Part shown: positions 7,030 to 16,068 of the stretch, in pieces | How the letters are laid out: the number at the start of each line of letters is the position of its first letter | How positions within the stretch are numbered: position 1 is the first letter of the stretch | Notes under the pieces: generated by a model | What the model was told of the DNA's origin: nothing | Databases searched by the model: none | The model's input: only the letters and a program-made list of their open reading frames with translations | Source of the DNA: Brevibacterium sp. 239c | Lineage (GTDB): Bacteria; Actinomycetota; Actinomycetes; Actinomycetales; Brevibacteriaceae | Reading direction: 5' to 3' | Length of the DNA: 52,426 nucleotides | NCBI RefSeq assembly: GCF_900169365.1 | Contig: NZ_FXZH01000026.1 | Coordinates: forward strand, 1-52,426 | Position numbers and translations under genes: made by a program

Positions 7030-9198
7030 GTGGCCCCAGGGGATTCGCGAGACAGCCAGCAGAACCGCCGCTCAGACGGCGGGCGCCGCTCAGATCGCGA
7101 CAGCAATCACAATCGTCGACAGGACTCCACCCAGTCCCGGGACGAGCGCGGGTCACGTAACTCCGATCGTCGCGACGACCGCCGTGGCGGTTACCAGGGT
7201 AGTCGCGGTAACGATGGTGAGCGTCGTGGTGGTTATCAGGGTAACCGGAGCGAGGGCGGCGAACGTCGTAGCTTCGGGGGAGACCGTCGTGACGATCGTC
7301 GCGGTGGCTACCAAGGTAATCGCAGCAACGACGGTGAACGTCGCGATGACCGTCGTGGCGGGTACCAAGGTAACCGGAATAACGATGGTGAGCGTCGTGG
7401 TGGTTATCAGGGTAACCGGAGTGAAGGCGGCGAACGTCGTAGCTTCGGTGGAGACCGTCGTGATGATCGTCGCGGTGGCTACCAAGGTAGTCGCAGCAAC
7501 GACGGTGAACGTCGTGGCGGGTACCAAGGTAACCGGAATAACGATGGTGAGCGTCGTGGTGGTTATCAGGGTAACCGGAGTGAAGGCGGCGAACGTCGTA
7601 GCTTCGGTGGAGACCGTCGTGACGATCGTCGCGGTGGATACCAAGGTAATCGCAGCAACGACGGCGAACGTCGCGATGATCGCCGTGGTGGTTACCAGGG
7701 CAATCGCGGTAACGATGGTGAGCGTCGTGGTGGTTACCAGGGTAACCGGAGCGAGGGCGGCGAACGTCGTAGCTTCGGTGGAGACCGTCGTGACGATCGC
7801 CGTGGCGGTTACCAGGGCAATCGCAGCAACGACGGTGAACGTCGCGGTGGCTATCAGGGCAACCGGAGCGAAGGCGGCGAACGCCGTAGCTTCGGGGGAG
7901 ACCGTCGTGATGACCGTCGTGGTGGATACCAAGGCAACCGGCGCGATGATCGTGGAGGAAGCCGACGTCGTGACGACGGCGGGGGCGACCGCGGAGGCTT
8001 CGGTCGGAACAACAACGACCGCAGGGCCACACGATCAACGGATACCGGCGAATACGCACGCGAGCAGCGTGCCCGTCGGCCGCGCATCCAAGAACCGCCG
8101 ATTCCCGAAGAGGTCACCGGTAAGGAACTCGACAAAGAGCTTCTTGGTCAGCTGCGTTCCCTTGATAAGGAGAACGCCGCAATGGTTGCCAAACACCTCG
8201 TCTCTGCAGGAGGGTTCCTGGACGTCGATCCGGAACGCGCCTACGAACACGCGAAGGCAGCCATGGCCCGTGCGGGTCGCGTCGGCCTGGTCCGAGAAGC
8301 CCTCGGCATTGCCGCATATCACGTGGAAAAGTACGACGAGGCAGTTCGCGAACTGCGCACTCACCGACGCATCTCCGGTTCCAACGAGAACATTGCGCTC
8401 ATCGCCGATGCAGAACGCGGTCGTGAAAAGCCTCAGAAAGCCATCGAACTGTTCGAGTCGGCCGCCGAGCTCGAACTCGACAACGATGCTCGCACCGAAC
8501 TCGTCATTGTTGCTGCCGGAGCCAAGTCGGACCTCGGTGATCTCAAGGGCGCACGTGCTCTGATCGAGGCAGAAGATTTCACCCAGAAGCCAAGCGGTGG
8601 ACTAGTGCGACTCATGGCCGCATACTCCGACGTGCTGCGCCTGCACGGCGAAACCGAGATGGCCGATAAGTACGAAGAGCTATCACGTCGCACGGCCAAG
8701 GCCACGGGAACACTCTTCGGGGACGAGGAACCAGACCCCAACCTCGGCGTGGAAATCGAGACCGTCGAAGAGATCTCCGATGAGGAACTCATCGAGCCAG
8801 GCGATAAAGCTGCGGACGACGCAACACCTGAGTCAGACGCTGCAGCCGAAGGCCAGTCAGCTGACGAGTCAGCCGCTAAGGCAGCAGATGCCGAGGCCGT
8901 CGACGCCAGCACAGACAGCCCTGCTGCAGACGAATCCTCTGCAGACGACGCTGAAGCCGTTCAGGTTCCGGCGAAGTCGAAGACGCATGTCTCGGAGAAG
9001 GAACTGAAGAAGGTCAAGGTTTCCGAAGAGGAGATCGAAGCCGAACTCGACGAACTGCTGGAGGACGCTGAAGCGGGCGACGCTTCCAGCGCGGAGACTT
9101 CAGAAGCCCCAGAGGAATCAGACACGAGCCTCAACGCAGCTGATAACGCGGATCCAGAGGAGCCGGGCGTCTCGTACCGGCTGAGCGGTAATCAGTGA
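7030..9198 (+). CDS. RGG-repeat protein with TPR-like core and acidic tail
   Basis: A 722-aa protein of unknown function with three clear parts. Residues 1 to about 345 are low-complexity and rich in Arg, Gly, Asp and Asn, with 14 copies of GGYQG mostly preceded by Arg-Arg, and five copies of the longer module RRSFGGDRRDDRRGGYQG. This resembles RGG/RG-box RNA-binding, disordered segments. Residues about 360-560 form a helical, TPR-like core (for example RAYEHAKAAMARAGR and NEKPQKAIELFESAAEL-type helices). Residues about 575-722 are acidic and Ala/Glu/Asp-rich. The GTG start has GGGAG eight bases upstream. The gene overlaps the HAD phosphatase by 4 nt and probably heads the operon. A TPR protein at this position is familiar in related actinobacteria; the RGG extension is the odd part. 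Confidence 0.85.
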   Translation: MAPGDSRDSQQNRRSDGGRRSDRDSNHNRRQDSTQSRDERGSRNSDRRDDRRGGYQGSRGNDGERRGGYQGNRSEGGERRSFGGDRRDDRRGGYQGNRSNDGERRDDRRGGYQGNRNNDGERRGGYQGNRSEGGERRSFGGDRRDDRRGGYQGSRSNDGERRGGYQGNRNNDGERRGGYQGNRSEGGERRSFGGDRRDDRRGGYQGNRSNDGERRDDRRGGYQGNRGNDGERRGGYQGNRSEGGERRSFGGDRRDDRRGGYQGNRSNDGERRGGYQGNRSEGGERRSFGGDRRDDRRGGYQGNRRDDRGGSRRRDDGGGDRGGFGRNNNDRRATRSTDTGEYAREQRARRPRIQEPPIPEEVTGKELDKELLGQLRSLDKENAAMVAKHLVSAGGFLDVDPERAYEHAKAAMARAGRVGLVREALGIAAYHVEKYDEAVRELRTHRRISGSNENIALIADAERGREKPQKAIELFESAAELELDNDARTELVIVAAGAKSDLGDLKGARALIEAEDFTQKPSGGLVRLMAAYSDVLRLHGETEMADKYEELSRRTAKATGTLFGDEEPDPNLGVEIETVEEISDEELIEPGDKAADDATPESDAAAEGQSADESAAKAADAEAVDASTDSPAADESSADDAEAVQVPAKSKTHVSEKELKKVKVSEEEIEAELDELLEDAEAGDASSAETSEAPEESDTSLNAADNADPEEPGVSYRLSGNQ
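7167..7945 (+). repeat. In-frame tandem repeats encoding RGG modules
   Basis: The DNA encoding residues about 47-305 of the RGG/TPR protein is built from near-identical units, each containing a CGTGGTGGTTATCAGGGTAA-like core. Copies differ mostly at third codon positions (GGT/GGC, CGT/CGC). Repetition keeps several other frames open, including a long antisense one, but these are by-products. Confidence 0.85.
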
Positions 9199-10208
9199 CG
9201 CCAGTCGCGAACGCAACATCACCAGTCGGTCGACGTGCGCCCGAGGAATCGGGCGCACCGATCGACTGTGTGCTGTTCGACCTCGACGGCGTCGTCTACC
9301 ACGGGCCTGACCCGATCTCCGGCGCAGTGGAGGGCATCAACTACCTTCACGAGCAGTCCATCCCCGTCAACTATGTGACGAACAACGCCACCCGCACCGC
9401 CGAGGTGGTGGCCGAACACATCTCCACGCTGGGAATCAGCACGACACCTACCGAGGTGACCACCTCAGCGCAGGTGCTGGCCGGTCAGCTGGCGGCAAAG
9501 TTCGGAACCGGTGCATCCATCTATTTGGTGGGCGCCACCGGCTTAGCCACAGCGCTGGAAGCCGAAGGTCTCAGCGTCACTCGCAGCATTGACGACGCCC
9601 CCGTCGCCATCGCCCAGGGCCTCGACCCGGACATCACCTACCAAACGATCGTGGCCGCCTGCGAAGCCATCACGGCAGGCATCGAATGGTGGGCGAGCAA
9701 CCCCGACTACTCGATGGTCGGGACCCGGAGCCGAGTCCCCGGCAACGGCGCTTTCATCGACATGCTCTCCCAACTCACAGGTGCACAGCCGACCATCGTC
9801 GGCAAACCCTCTCCTCACATGATGGAGTTCGCCGCACACCGGATCGGTGCCACCCGCCCACTCATGGTCGGAGACCGCCTCGACACGGATATCGAGGGTG
9901 GCAACTCGGCCGGATTCGAAACCGCTCTCGTCCTCACCGGCGTCCACGACATCCATGACGCTCTGCGAGCACGTCCCGGTCTGCGCCCCACCTACATCCT
10001 GCCCAGCCTGCGCGGCCTTCCGAAGCTCATCAGGAACAGTGCGCACAGCTCGTCGGCGTGCCGAATCGTCGATGGCCAGCTGCGCCTGGACGAATCTGGC
10101 AAGGTCGGGTCCGCCGACGTCGAGGACGCTCTCCGATTAGCATGGGAGGCGATGGACCGCGGCGAGGACGTGGCTCCAGGGAATCTGCCACGGAGGATCC
10201 ATGACTGA
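9195..10208 (+). CDS. HAD-IIA family sugar/phospho-phosphatase (NagD-like)
   Basis: Haloacid dehalogenase superfamily hydrolase (337 aa), subfamily IIA, a group that dephosphorylates small phosphometabolites such as phosphoglycolate or nucleotides. Motif I is FDLDGVVYHG with the nucleophile Asp29 and Asp31. Motif II is TNNAT near residues 62-66. The C-terminal motif is VGDRLDTDIEGG near 230-241, preceded by the conserved lysine in GKPSPHMM. The cap between motifs II and III fits type C2. The GTG start overlaps the upstream stop by 4 nt. Its position before tlyA and nadK is conserved in actinobacteria. The substrate cannot be told from sequence. Confidence 0.88.
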   Translation: MTPVANATSPVGRRAPEESGAPIDCVLFDLDGVVYHGPDPISGAVEGINYLHEQSIPVNYVTNNATRTAEVVAEHISTLGISTTPTEVTTSAQVLAGQLAAKFGTGASIYLVGATGLATALEAEGLSVTRSIDDAPVAIAQGLDPDITYQTIVAACEAITAGIEWWASNPDYSMVGTRSRVPGNGAFIDMLSQLTGAQPTIVGKPSPHMMEFAAHRIGATRPLMVGDRLDTDIEGGNSAGFETALVLTGVHDIHDALRARPGLRPTYILPSLRGLPKLIRNSAHSSSACRIVDGQLRLDESGKVGSADVEDALRLAWEAMDRGEDVAPGNLPRRIHD

Positions 10209-10428
10209 ACCGATGCACGAACCACAGCAGGCTGAAGCGTCCAGCCAGGCTGCCGCACCCAGCAGACCTGCAGCGCCGGCACCGACACCGGCCTCAGTCA
10301 ACGGTGATGTGCCGGTTGAAAACTGGCGTCGCGACCTGGAGCAGATCGGTGACGCCCCTAGCAGCGAACGCCACGGACTTCTGTCCACACTGCTCGACGA
10401 CCTCGATGCACAGGTGAGTTCATTGTGA
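10201..10428 (+). CDS. Small Ala/Pro-rich hypothetical protein
   Basis: A 75-aa protein with no recognised domain. The N-terminal half is Ala/Pro/Gln-rich and likely disordered. The C-terminal half is predicted helical and ends in a leucine-rich, acidic stretch (RHGLLSTLLDDLDAQVSSL). It overlaps the HAD gene by 8 nt and tlyA by 4 nt, which supports translation as part of the operon. A similar short ORF with a Leu/Asp-rich C-terminus is often found before tlyA in actinobacteria; that statement rests on recall. Confidence 0.7.
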   Translation: MTEPMHEPQQAEASSQAAAPSRPAAPAPTPASVNGDVPVENWRRDLEQIGDAPSSERHGLLSTLLDDLDAQVSSL

Positions 10429-11228
10429 GCAGACTCGACCGCGCACTGGTCGAACGGGAGCTGATCGCCACACGGTCCCGTGCGGCACGAGAGATCGCTG
10501 CCGGACGCGTCAGCATCAACGGCAGAACAGCCGCGAAACCCTCACAGGACGTGACCGAGGCAGACGACATCACTGTCACGGAACCCGACCCTTGGGTGGC
10601 ACGCAGCGCGCACAAACTCCTCGGCGCCCTCGACTCCTTCTCCATCGCTGACTTCTCAGGCAGGACCGCGCTCGATGCCGGAGCCTCCACCGGCGGGTTC
10701 ACCCAAGTCCTCCTGCAACGAGGCGCCAAAGAGGTCTGGGCCGTCGACGTCGGCCACGAGCAATTCGATGCCGGACTCCGCCAGGACCCACGAGTCGAAG
10801 TCCGCGAGGGCCTCAACCTGCGTGAACTGGAGAGCTCGGACGTGCCGCAGGTCGAAGTGGTCGTCGCCGACGTTTCATTCATCTCCCTGCGCCTGCTGTT
10901 GGCACCTCTTCTGGCTGCCACACTGCCTGGCGGCGAACTGCTGCTCATGGTCAAACCCCAGTTCGAACTCGCCCGCGGGGCACTGGACAAACACGGCGTC
11001 GTGACCACCGTGAGCAAGCGGCGTCGAGCCCTTGACTCCGTCCTCGCCGGCATCGCCGAACATGACGCCCGCGTCGTCGATATCGCGGCCTCCGTGCTTC
11101 CCGGTCCCAGTGGAAACCGTGAGTACTTCCTGCGTGTTCGACCAGGCAAAACACGAACCGAGTCCGATAGGCTCAGCGAGGCGGACATCGCAACCCATCT
11201 GGACCAGATCATGAGAGGAGAGCCGTGA
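10425..11228 (+). CDS. tlyA: TlyA-family 16S/23S rRNA 2'-O-methyltransferase
   Basis: Family protein (267 aa) that methylates rRNA riboses and, in mycobacteria, sets capreomycin susceptibility. An S4 RNA-binding domain occupies about residues 2-60 (SRLDRALVERELIATRSRAA). A FtsJ-like Rossmann methyltransferase follows, with the SAM motif LDAGASTGGFTQ near 84-95, VWAVDVG near 105, and a lysine in LLMVKPQFE. Length is normal for the family. The GTG start overlaps the preceding stop, and nadK follows with the same overlap, so translation is probably coupled. Older annotations call this family hemolysin A. Confidence 0.92.
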   Translation: MSRLDRALVERELIATRSRAAREIAAGRVSINGRTAAKPSQDVTEADDITVTEPDPWVARSAHKLLGALDSFSIADFSGRTALDAGASTGGFTQVLLQRGAKEVWAVDVGHEQFDAGLRQDPRVEVREGLNLRELESSDVPQVEVVVADVSFISLRLLLAPLLAATLPGGELLLMVKPQFELARGALDKHGVVTTVSKRRRALDSVLAGIAEHDARVVDIAASVLPGPSGNREYFLRVRPGKTRTESDRLSEADIATHLDQIMRGEP

Positions 11229-12166
11229 GCCGACACATCATGGTGCTGCTGCATCCCCAGCGCGAGGAATCAGCAGTGGCAGCAGTGAGCGTGTGGAAGG
11301 CGCTCCTCGACGACGGAATCATCCCAGTCGTCTTAGACGAAGAGGTCCTCGACTTCGCCGCACGCAGTTCCCACGCCGGCGTGCAGCAGGACCTCCTCAG
11401 CCGCTGCGAGGTCATCGATCCGGCCGAGCTCGCGATCTGGAAGACCAAATGTGAACTCGTCATCGTCCTCGGCGGCGACGGCACGATCCTGCGCGCGGCC
11501 GAACGTTTCCACGGTTCCGGTGTCCCGCTCATGGGCGTCAACTTAGGCCATGTGGGCTTCCTCGCCGAGAGCGAACGTGAAGATCTCGCCGAGGCGGTCC
11601 ATCGGGCCTCCCAGCGTGACTATCTGGTCGAGGAACGTCTGGCCCTCGACGTCACCGTCTGGCACGAAGGGGAGGCGATCTACAACGCCTGGGCCCTCAA
11701 CGAAGCCACCATCGAGAAGACGTCGAAGGCACGCATGATCGACGTCGTCCTCGGCGTCGACGCCCGACCCGTATCGTCTTTCGGCTGCGATGGAGTCATC
11801 CTGGCGACTCCGACCGGTTCGACCGCGTACGCATTCTCCGCCGGTGGTCCCATCGTCTGGCCCGAGGTCGAGGCACTGCTGCTGATCCCGATCTCAGCCC
11901 ACGCTCTGTTCACCGAACCGCTCGTCGTCAACCCCGACTCCCGCCTCGGCGTCGAAATCTCTCCGAGCAATCCCGACTTCTCCGCAGTCCTGTGGTGCGA
12001 TGGGCGCAGAGCCTTGGAACTGCCCGCCGGGGCACGGATCGAAGCCAAGCGTTCACAATCACCGATCAAACTGGCCCGACTTCACACCGGTCCCTTCACC
12101 GATCGATTGGTGGCGAAGTTCCGACTGCCCGTCTCCGGTTGGCGGGGACCGATCGAGGAGGCGTAG
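11225..12166 (+). CDS. nadK: NAD kinase
   Basis: Phosphorylates NAD to NADP (313 aa), the only known route to NADP. The GGDGT motif is at residues 83-87, followed by GVNLGHVGFLAE. The second NAD-binding motif TPTGSTAYAFSAGGPI lies near 197-212. The GTG start has AGGAG four bases upstream and overlaps tlyA. The stop immediately precedes the recN ATG. The tlyA-nadK-recN order is conserved in actinobacteria. Confidence 0.95.
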   Translation: MSRHIMVLLHPQREESAVAAVSVWKALLDDGIIPVVLDEEVLDFAARSSHAGVQQDLLSRCEVIDPAELAIWKTKCELVIVLGGDGTILRAAERFHGSGVPLMGVNLGHVGFLAESEREDLAEAVHRASQRDYLVEERLALDVTVWHEGEAIYNAWALNEATIEKTSKARMIDVVLGVDARPVSSFGCDGVILATPTGSTAYAFSAGGPIVWPEVEALLLIPISAHALFTEPLVVNPDSRLGVEISPSNPDFSAVLWCDGRRALELPAGARIEAKRSQSPIKLARLHTGPFTDRLVAKFRLPVSGWRGPIEEA

Positions 12167-13870
12167 ATGATTTCCGAACTCAGGATCTCCCACCTCGGCG
12201 TGATCGCCGAAGCAGAGGTCGAACTCTCCACCGGCTTCACCGTCGTGACCGGTGAGACCGGTGCCGGTAAGACGATGTTCGTGTCTGCCCTGAGCCTGCT
12301 CATGGGCCGCAAGGTGGGTGCAGGCGTGGTTCGCAAAGGTGCGGAGAAGGCCGAAGTCGAAGGCATCTTCTCCTCCGTCACCGACTCCGTGCGCTCCCGC
12401 ATCGAAGAAGCCGGCGGCAGCGCCGAGGACGAAGCGATCATCTCCCGCACCGTGGCGCAGAAGGGCCGCGCCCGCGCCACCGCCGGGGGACGCACCGTCC
12501 CGATCTCCGTGCTGACCGAGATCTCCGATGAGCTCATCACCCTGCACGGACAGTCCGAACAGCTGCGACTCAAAGGCCCCGCCCAACAGCGGCAGCTCCT
12601 TGACGCAGCCGGAGGACCCGAACTCGAGGCCGTGGCCGAAAAATACCACGCAGCATTTGAGAACTGGCGCGAGACGCAGACTCGAGTGGCCCGGATCAAG
12701 GACAGCACCGCGGCCCGCCGGGAACGCATCCTGTGGCTCAACGGCTGCCTGGAGGCCATCGACAAGATCCGCCCGGTCCCAGGCGAAGACGAAGCCCTGA
12801 CCGCCCAGGCTGCGAAACTCGGTGCTGCTGCCGAGATCACCCAGGCCGTCGGCAGCGCCCATGACCTGCTGCTGGGCAGCGAACTTGACGATGCCGGCGC
12901 CGCCGTCGACCACGTGCACCAGGCGATCAGTGCACTGACCGACGTGGAATCCGCGGATCCGGAGCTGGCCCGCATCAAGGCCGCCCTCAACGACGCGGTT
13001 CTGCGCCTCTCCGACTCCGCCGCAGAACTCAGTTCCTACCTGACCGGTTTCGACGAGCTGGGGGAGACCTCACTGGAAGAGACCGAAGCCAGAAGAGCCG
13101 AACTGGGATCACTGGCCGCCTACGGTCAGGACGTGGCCGAAGTTCTCGACTTCGAAACACGTTCAGCCCAGGAGCTGGCCGAACTCGAGGCCGATGACCG
13201 CGATCTTGGACAGCTTGACGCCGAACTCGACGAAGCCCGCAGCGCCATGGAAGCCGCAGGCCACGCACTGAGCGAGATCAGAACCGCGACCGCGGAGTCC
13301 TTCTCTCAGGCCGTGAGTGCAGAGCTGGCAGCCCTGTCGATGCCGAAGGCCAAGGTGACGTTCGAACTCACCGAACGGGAACCGGCATCCCATGGCTGCG
13401 ATGATGTTCGCCTCACCTTCGCCCCACACGACTCTTCGGTCGGTGACGACATCGGCAAGGTCGCCAGCGGCGGTGAACTCTCCCGAGTGATGCTCGCCAT
13501 CGAAGTCGTCCGCGCGGCAGAGGAAGCCATTCCCACTTACGTCTTCGACGAAGTCGACGCCGGGGTCGGTGGCAAGGCCGCCATCGAGATCGGCCGTCGC
13601 CTCGCGAAATTGGCTGAGAACGCCCAGGTCATCGTCGTCACCCACCTGCCCCAGGTTGCGGCCTGGGCCGACACTCACGTCACGATCGTCAAGGACGACG
13701 ACGCCGAGACTGTGAAATCCGGGGTCCGAGAACTCAGCGAAGATGAACGTGTCATCGAACTCTCACGGATGCTCGCCGGAATGGAGGATTCCTCCTCGGC
13801 GAAGGCCCACGCAGCCGAACTCCTCGACTCAGCACGGCAGGTCAAGACCGGCTCGGCGGCGCTGACATGA
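12167..13870 (+). CDS. recN: DNA repair protein RecN
   Basis: SMC-like ATPase of double-strand-break repair (567 aa). Walker A GETGAGKT is at residues 29-36. A long coiled-coil region rich in Ala, Glu and Asp spans about 150-390. The signature ASGGELSRVMLAIE lies near 429-442 and Walker B YVFDEVDAGVGG near 458-469. GGAGG is five bases before the ATG, and the gene abuts nadK with no gap. No SOS box is evident, since the gene sits inside the operon. Confidence 0.95.
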   Translation: MISELRISHLGVIAEAEVELSTGFTVVTGETGAGKTMFVSALSLLMGRKVGAGVVRKGAEKAEVEGIFSSVTDSVRSRIEEAGGSAEDEAIISRTVAQKGRARATAGGRTVPISVLTEISDELITLHGQSEQLRLKGPAQQRQLLDAAGGPELEAVAEKYHAAFENWRETQTRVARIKDSTAARRERILWLNGCLEAIDKIRPVPGEDEALTAQAAKLGAAAEITQAVGSAHDLLLGSELDDAGAAVDHVHQAISALTDVESADPELARIKAALNDAVLRLSDSAAELSSYLTGFDELGETSLEETEARRAELGSLAAYGQDVAEVLDFETRSAQELAELEADDRDLGQLDAELDEARSAMEAAGHALSEIRTATAESFSQAVSAELAALSMPKAKVTFELTEREPASHGCDDVRLTFAPHDSSVGDDIGKVASGGELSRVMLAIEVVRAAEEAIPTYVFDEVDAGVGGKAAIEIGRRLAKLAENAQVIVVTHLPQVAAWADTHVTIVKDDDAETVKSGVRELSEDERVIELSRMLAGMEDSSSAKAHAAELLDSARQVKTGSAALT

Positions 13871-13885
13871 GAGAATGGGCGAACC

Positions 13886-15124
13886 ATGAAAGCGCGTAGA
13901 ACCAGGGAGAAGCCCACAGTCCCGACCAGGTCTGGCCCGGCTCCTGCCAGACTCGACCGGCGGACGAAAGACCTCACCAAACGGTTGAGCGCAGGCGATA
14001 TCGCGGTCATCAAACACGGCGATATCGACCGGATCTCTGCCGAGGCGCTTGTGGCCTGCAAACCCGCCGCAGTCATCAACGCGGACAAGTCGATCTCCGG
14101 CCGCTACCCCAACCTCGGGCCGGGAATCATCATCGACGCGGGCATCCCTCTCATCGACGCCACCGGCCCTGAGATCTTCGATCTAGTTGATGAGAACTCC
14201 GAGATCAGCATCGCCGATGGCACGGTGTTCCTGGATGAGAAGGAGATCGCCACCGGCATCGTCCAAACCGCGGAGACAATCGCGGAGGACATGCACGCAG
14301 CCGAAGCCGGAATGAATTCCGTGCTCGTGGACTTCGTCGACAACACGATCGAATACATCCGCAAGGACTCAGACTTACTCTCGGCCGAACTCGTCGTCCC
14401 CGATGTGGCCACGAAGTTCGACGGTCGACACGTCCTCATCGTCGTCCGCGGCTACCACTACAAAGAGGACCTCGCGATCCTCGGCTCCTATATCCGCGAA
14501 TACCGCCCCCTGCTCGTCGGAGTCGACGGTGGAGCCGACGCCATCATCGAAGCCGGATACAAACCCGACATGATCGTCGGAGACATGGACTCCGTCTCCG
14601 ACACCGCACTGACTTCCGGGGCCGAGATCGTTGTCCACGCCTACCGGGATGGAAACGCACCCGGCACCGAACGCGTCCATTCCCTGGGCGTCGACTGCGT
14701 CGCCTTCGCGGCATCAGGCACCAGCGAGGACATCGCCATGCTGCTCGCCGACGACAAGGGGGCAGACCTGATCGTGGCTGTGGGCACACACGACACCGTG
14801 ATGGAGTTCCTCGACAAGGGCCGCAAGGGCATGGCCTCGACATTCATCACGCGACTGCGGGTGGGCTCGAAGCTCATCGACGCCAAAGGCGTCTCGCTGC
14901 TGTACCGACAGCGGATCTCCAACCTGCAGCTGAGCGTCCTCATCATCGCCGGCCTCGTCGCCCTCGGTGTGGCACTGTTCGCGACCGCTGCCGGCCAGAC
15001 CCTGATCGGACTCATCGGAGCCCAGCTCGACGGAGTCTTCGGATGGATCGGCTCCCTTTTCGGCGGCGACCCTGCTGCATCTTCACAATCTGCCAGCATC
15101 ATTCAAGGACTGACCAGTGATTGA
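13886..15124 (+). CDS. steA: SteA-like cell-separation protein (thiamin pyrophosphokinase-like domain)
   Basis: A 412-aa homologue of SteA, which in Corynebacterium glutamicum works with SteB at the cytokinetic ring during cell separation (Rv1697 in M. tuberculosis). The N-terminus is basic. The middle contains a TPK-like region with GVDGGADAIIEAGYKPDMIVG near residues 213-234 and MDSVSD just after. One transmembrane helix lies near 350-375 (LSVLIIAGLVALGVALF), then a short tail. It lies 15 nt after recN and overlaps steB. The kinase-like fold is probably not a thiamin enzyme here, since the gene has no thiamin neighbours. Confidence 0.85.
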   Translation: MKARRTREKPTVPTRSGPAPARLDRRTKDLTKRLSAGDIAVIKHGDIDRISAEALVACKPAAVINADKSISGRYPNLGPGIIIDAGIPLIDATGPEIFDLVDENSEISIADGTVFLDEKEIATGIVQTAETIAEDMHAAEAGMNSVLVDFVDNTIEYIRKDSDLLSAELVVPDVATKFDGRHVLIVVRGYHYKEDLAILGSYIREYRPLLVGVDGGADAIIEAGYKPDMIVGDMDSVSDTALTSGAEIVVHAYRDGNAPGTERVHSLGVDCVAFAASGTSEDIAMLLADDKGADLIVAVGTHDTVMEFLDKGRKGMASTFITRLRVGSKLIDAKGVSLLYRQRISNLQLSVLIIAGLVALGVALFATAAGQTLIGLIGAQLDGVFGWIGSLFGGDPAASSQSASIIQGLTSD

Positions 15125-16067
15125 TTTTCGTTACCATCTTGTCTCTCTCGTCTCGGTGTTCCTGGCCCTGGCGGTGGGAATCGTCCTGGGTGCCGGACCG
15201 CTGAAGGAACCGATCGGTGAGTCCCTGCAGAGCCAAGTCGACGCACTGCGAGCAGACCGCGATGATCTGCGTGCGAAGATCGATGCGGCCAACGGCAATA
15301 TCGACAAGCAGAACGACTTCGTGACCTCTGCCGCCCCCGAACTCATCGGCGACACACTCAAGGGCAAGGACGTCAGCATCATCGGCGCTCCGAAGGCCGA
15401 CCCCGAGCAGGTCGAAGAGGTCACCAACCGGATCAAGGAAGCCGGTGGAAAGATCGGCGGCGATGTGTCCTTCGTGGACAACACTCTGTCACTGACCGAC
15501 TCCGCTGATTTCCTCTCGACATTGCGCGACCTGGTGCCGGACCTGCCCAAGGACGATTCCACAGCGCTGCGATCTGCCCTTGTCATCGCATTGACCGGCA
15601 ACGCCTCGATGTTGGAGAAGGGCAAGGATCGCGACGTCGCAGAGAAGAAGTCCTCGGCACTCTTCGACGCCTTTGTCGACGCGGGTCGGCTGCGCACCGA
15701 CACCGACCACAAACCGACTCCGCTCTTCGTTGTCGTCGACGATGAGAACTCGAAGCTGGCAGACGAGACCGAGCCCAGCCCCGATGCCACCGACGACAAA
15801 GCCAACCGCACCCTCATCACCGACTTCATCAATTCGCTGACCTCGGACTCGAAGTCCGTGGTCGTGGCCGGTGACGCCGGTTCGGCCCAGAACGGTCTCG
15901 TATCCATCCTGCGCACCGAGAAATCTCGGGCCAGCACCGTGGACGGACTCGGACTGGGTGCAGGCGCGGTCATCACCGTCCGCGCCCTCGCCGCTGGTGT
16001 GGCCGGGACCCACGGCCACTACGGCTTCTCCAAAGATGCCGAACAGATCATGCCAGGGAAGGATTGA
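15117..16067 (+). CDS. steB: SteB/MctB-like membrane-anchored protein
   Basis: A 316-aa protein of the MctB/SteB family, called copper transporter in mycobacteria (Rv1698) and SteB in corynebacteria. It begins MIDFRYHLVSLVSVFLALAV, giving one N-terminal transmembrane helix (about 8-27). A coiled coil follows (about 32-65, LQSQVDALRADRDDLRAK), then an extracytoplasmic alpha/beta region. The GTG start has AAGGA seven bases upstream and overlaps steA by 8 nt. Pairing with steA suggests a joint role in division or envelope integrity. A copper role is less certain. Confidence 0.82.
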   Translation: MIDFRYHLVSLVSVFLALAVGIVLGAGPLKEPIGESLQSQVDALRADRDDLRAKIDAANGNIDKQNDFVTSAAPELIGDTLKGKDVSIIGAPKADPEQVEEVTNRIKEAGGKIGGDVSFVDNTLSLTDSADFLSTLRDLVPDLPKDDSTALRSALVIALTGNASMLEKGKDRDVAEKKSSALFDAFVDAGRLRTDTDHKPTPLFVVVDDENSKLADETEPSPDATDDKANRTLITDFINSLTSDSKSVVVAGDAGSAQNGLVSILRTEKSRASTVDGLGLGAGAVITVRALAAGVAGTHGHYGFSKDAEQIMPGKD

Positions 16068-16068
16068 G

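Noticed and set aside
7016..8059. A 347-codon open frame antisense to the RGG repeats
   Set aside because: It is created by the repeated codons of the sense gene. The protein is a His/Asp/Arg monotony with no start site support.
7184..8563. A 459-codon plus-strand frame overlapping the RGG gene
   Set aside because: Same cause: repeats keep a second frame open. The sense frame has a ribosome site and a continuing TPR-like core.
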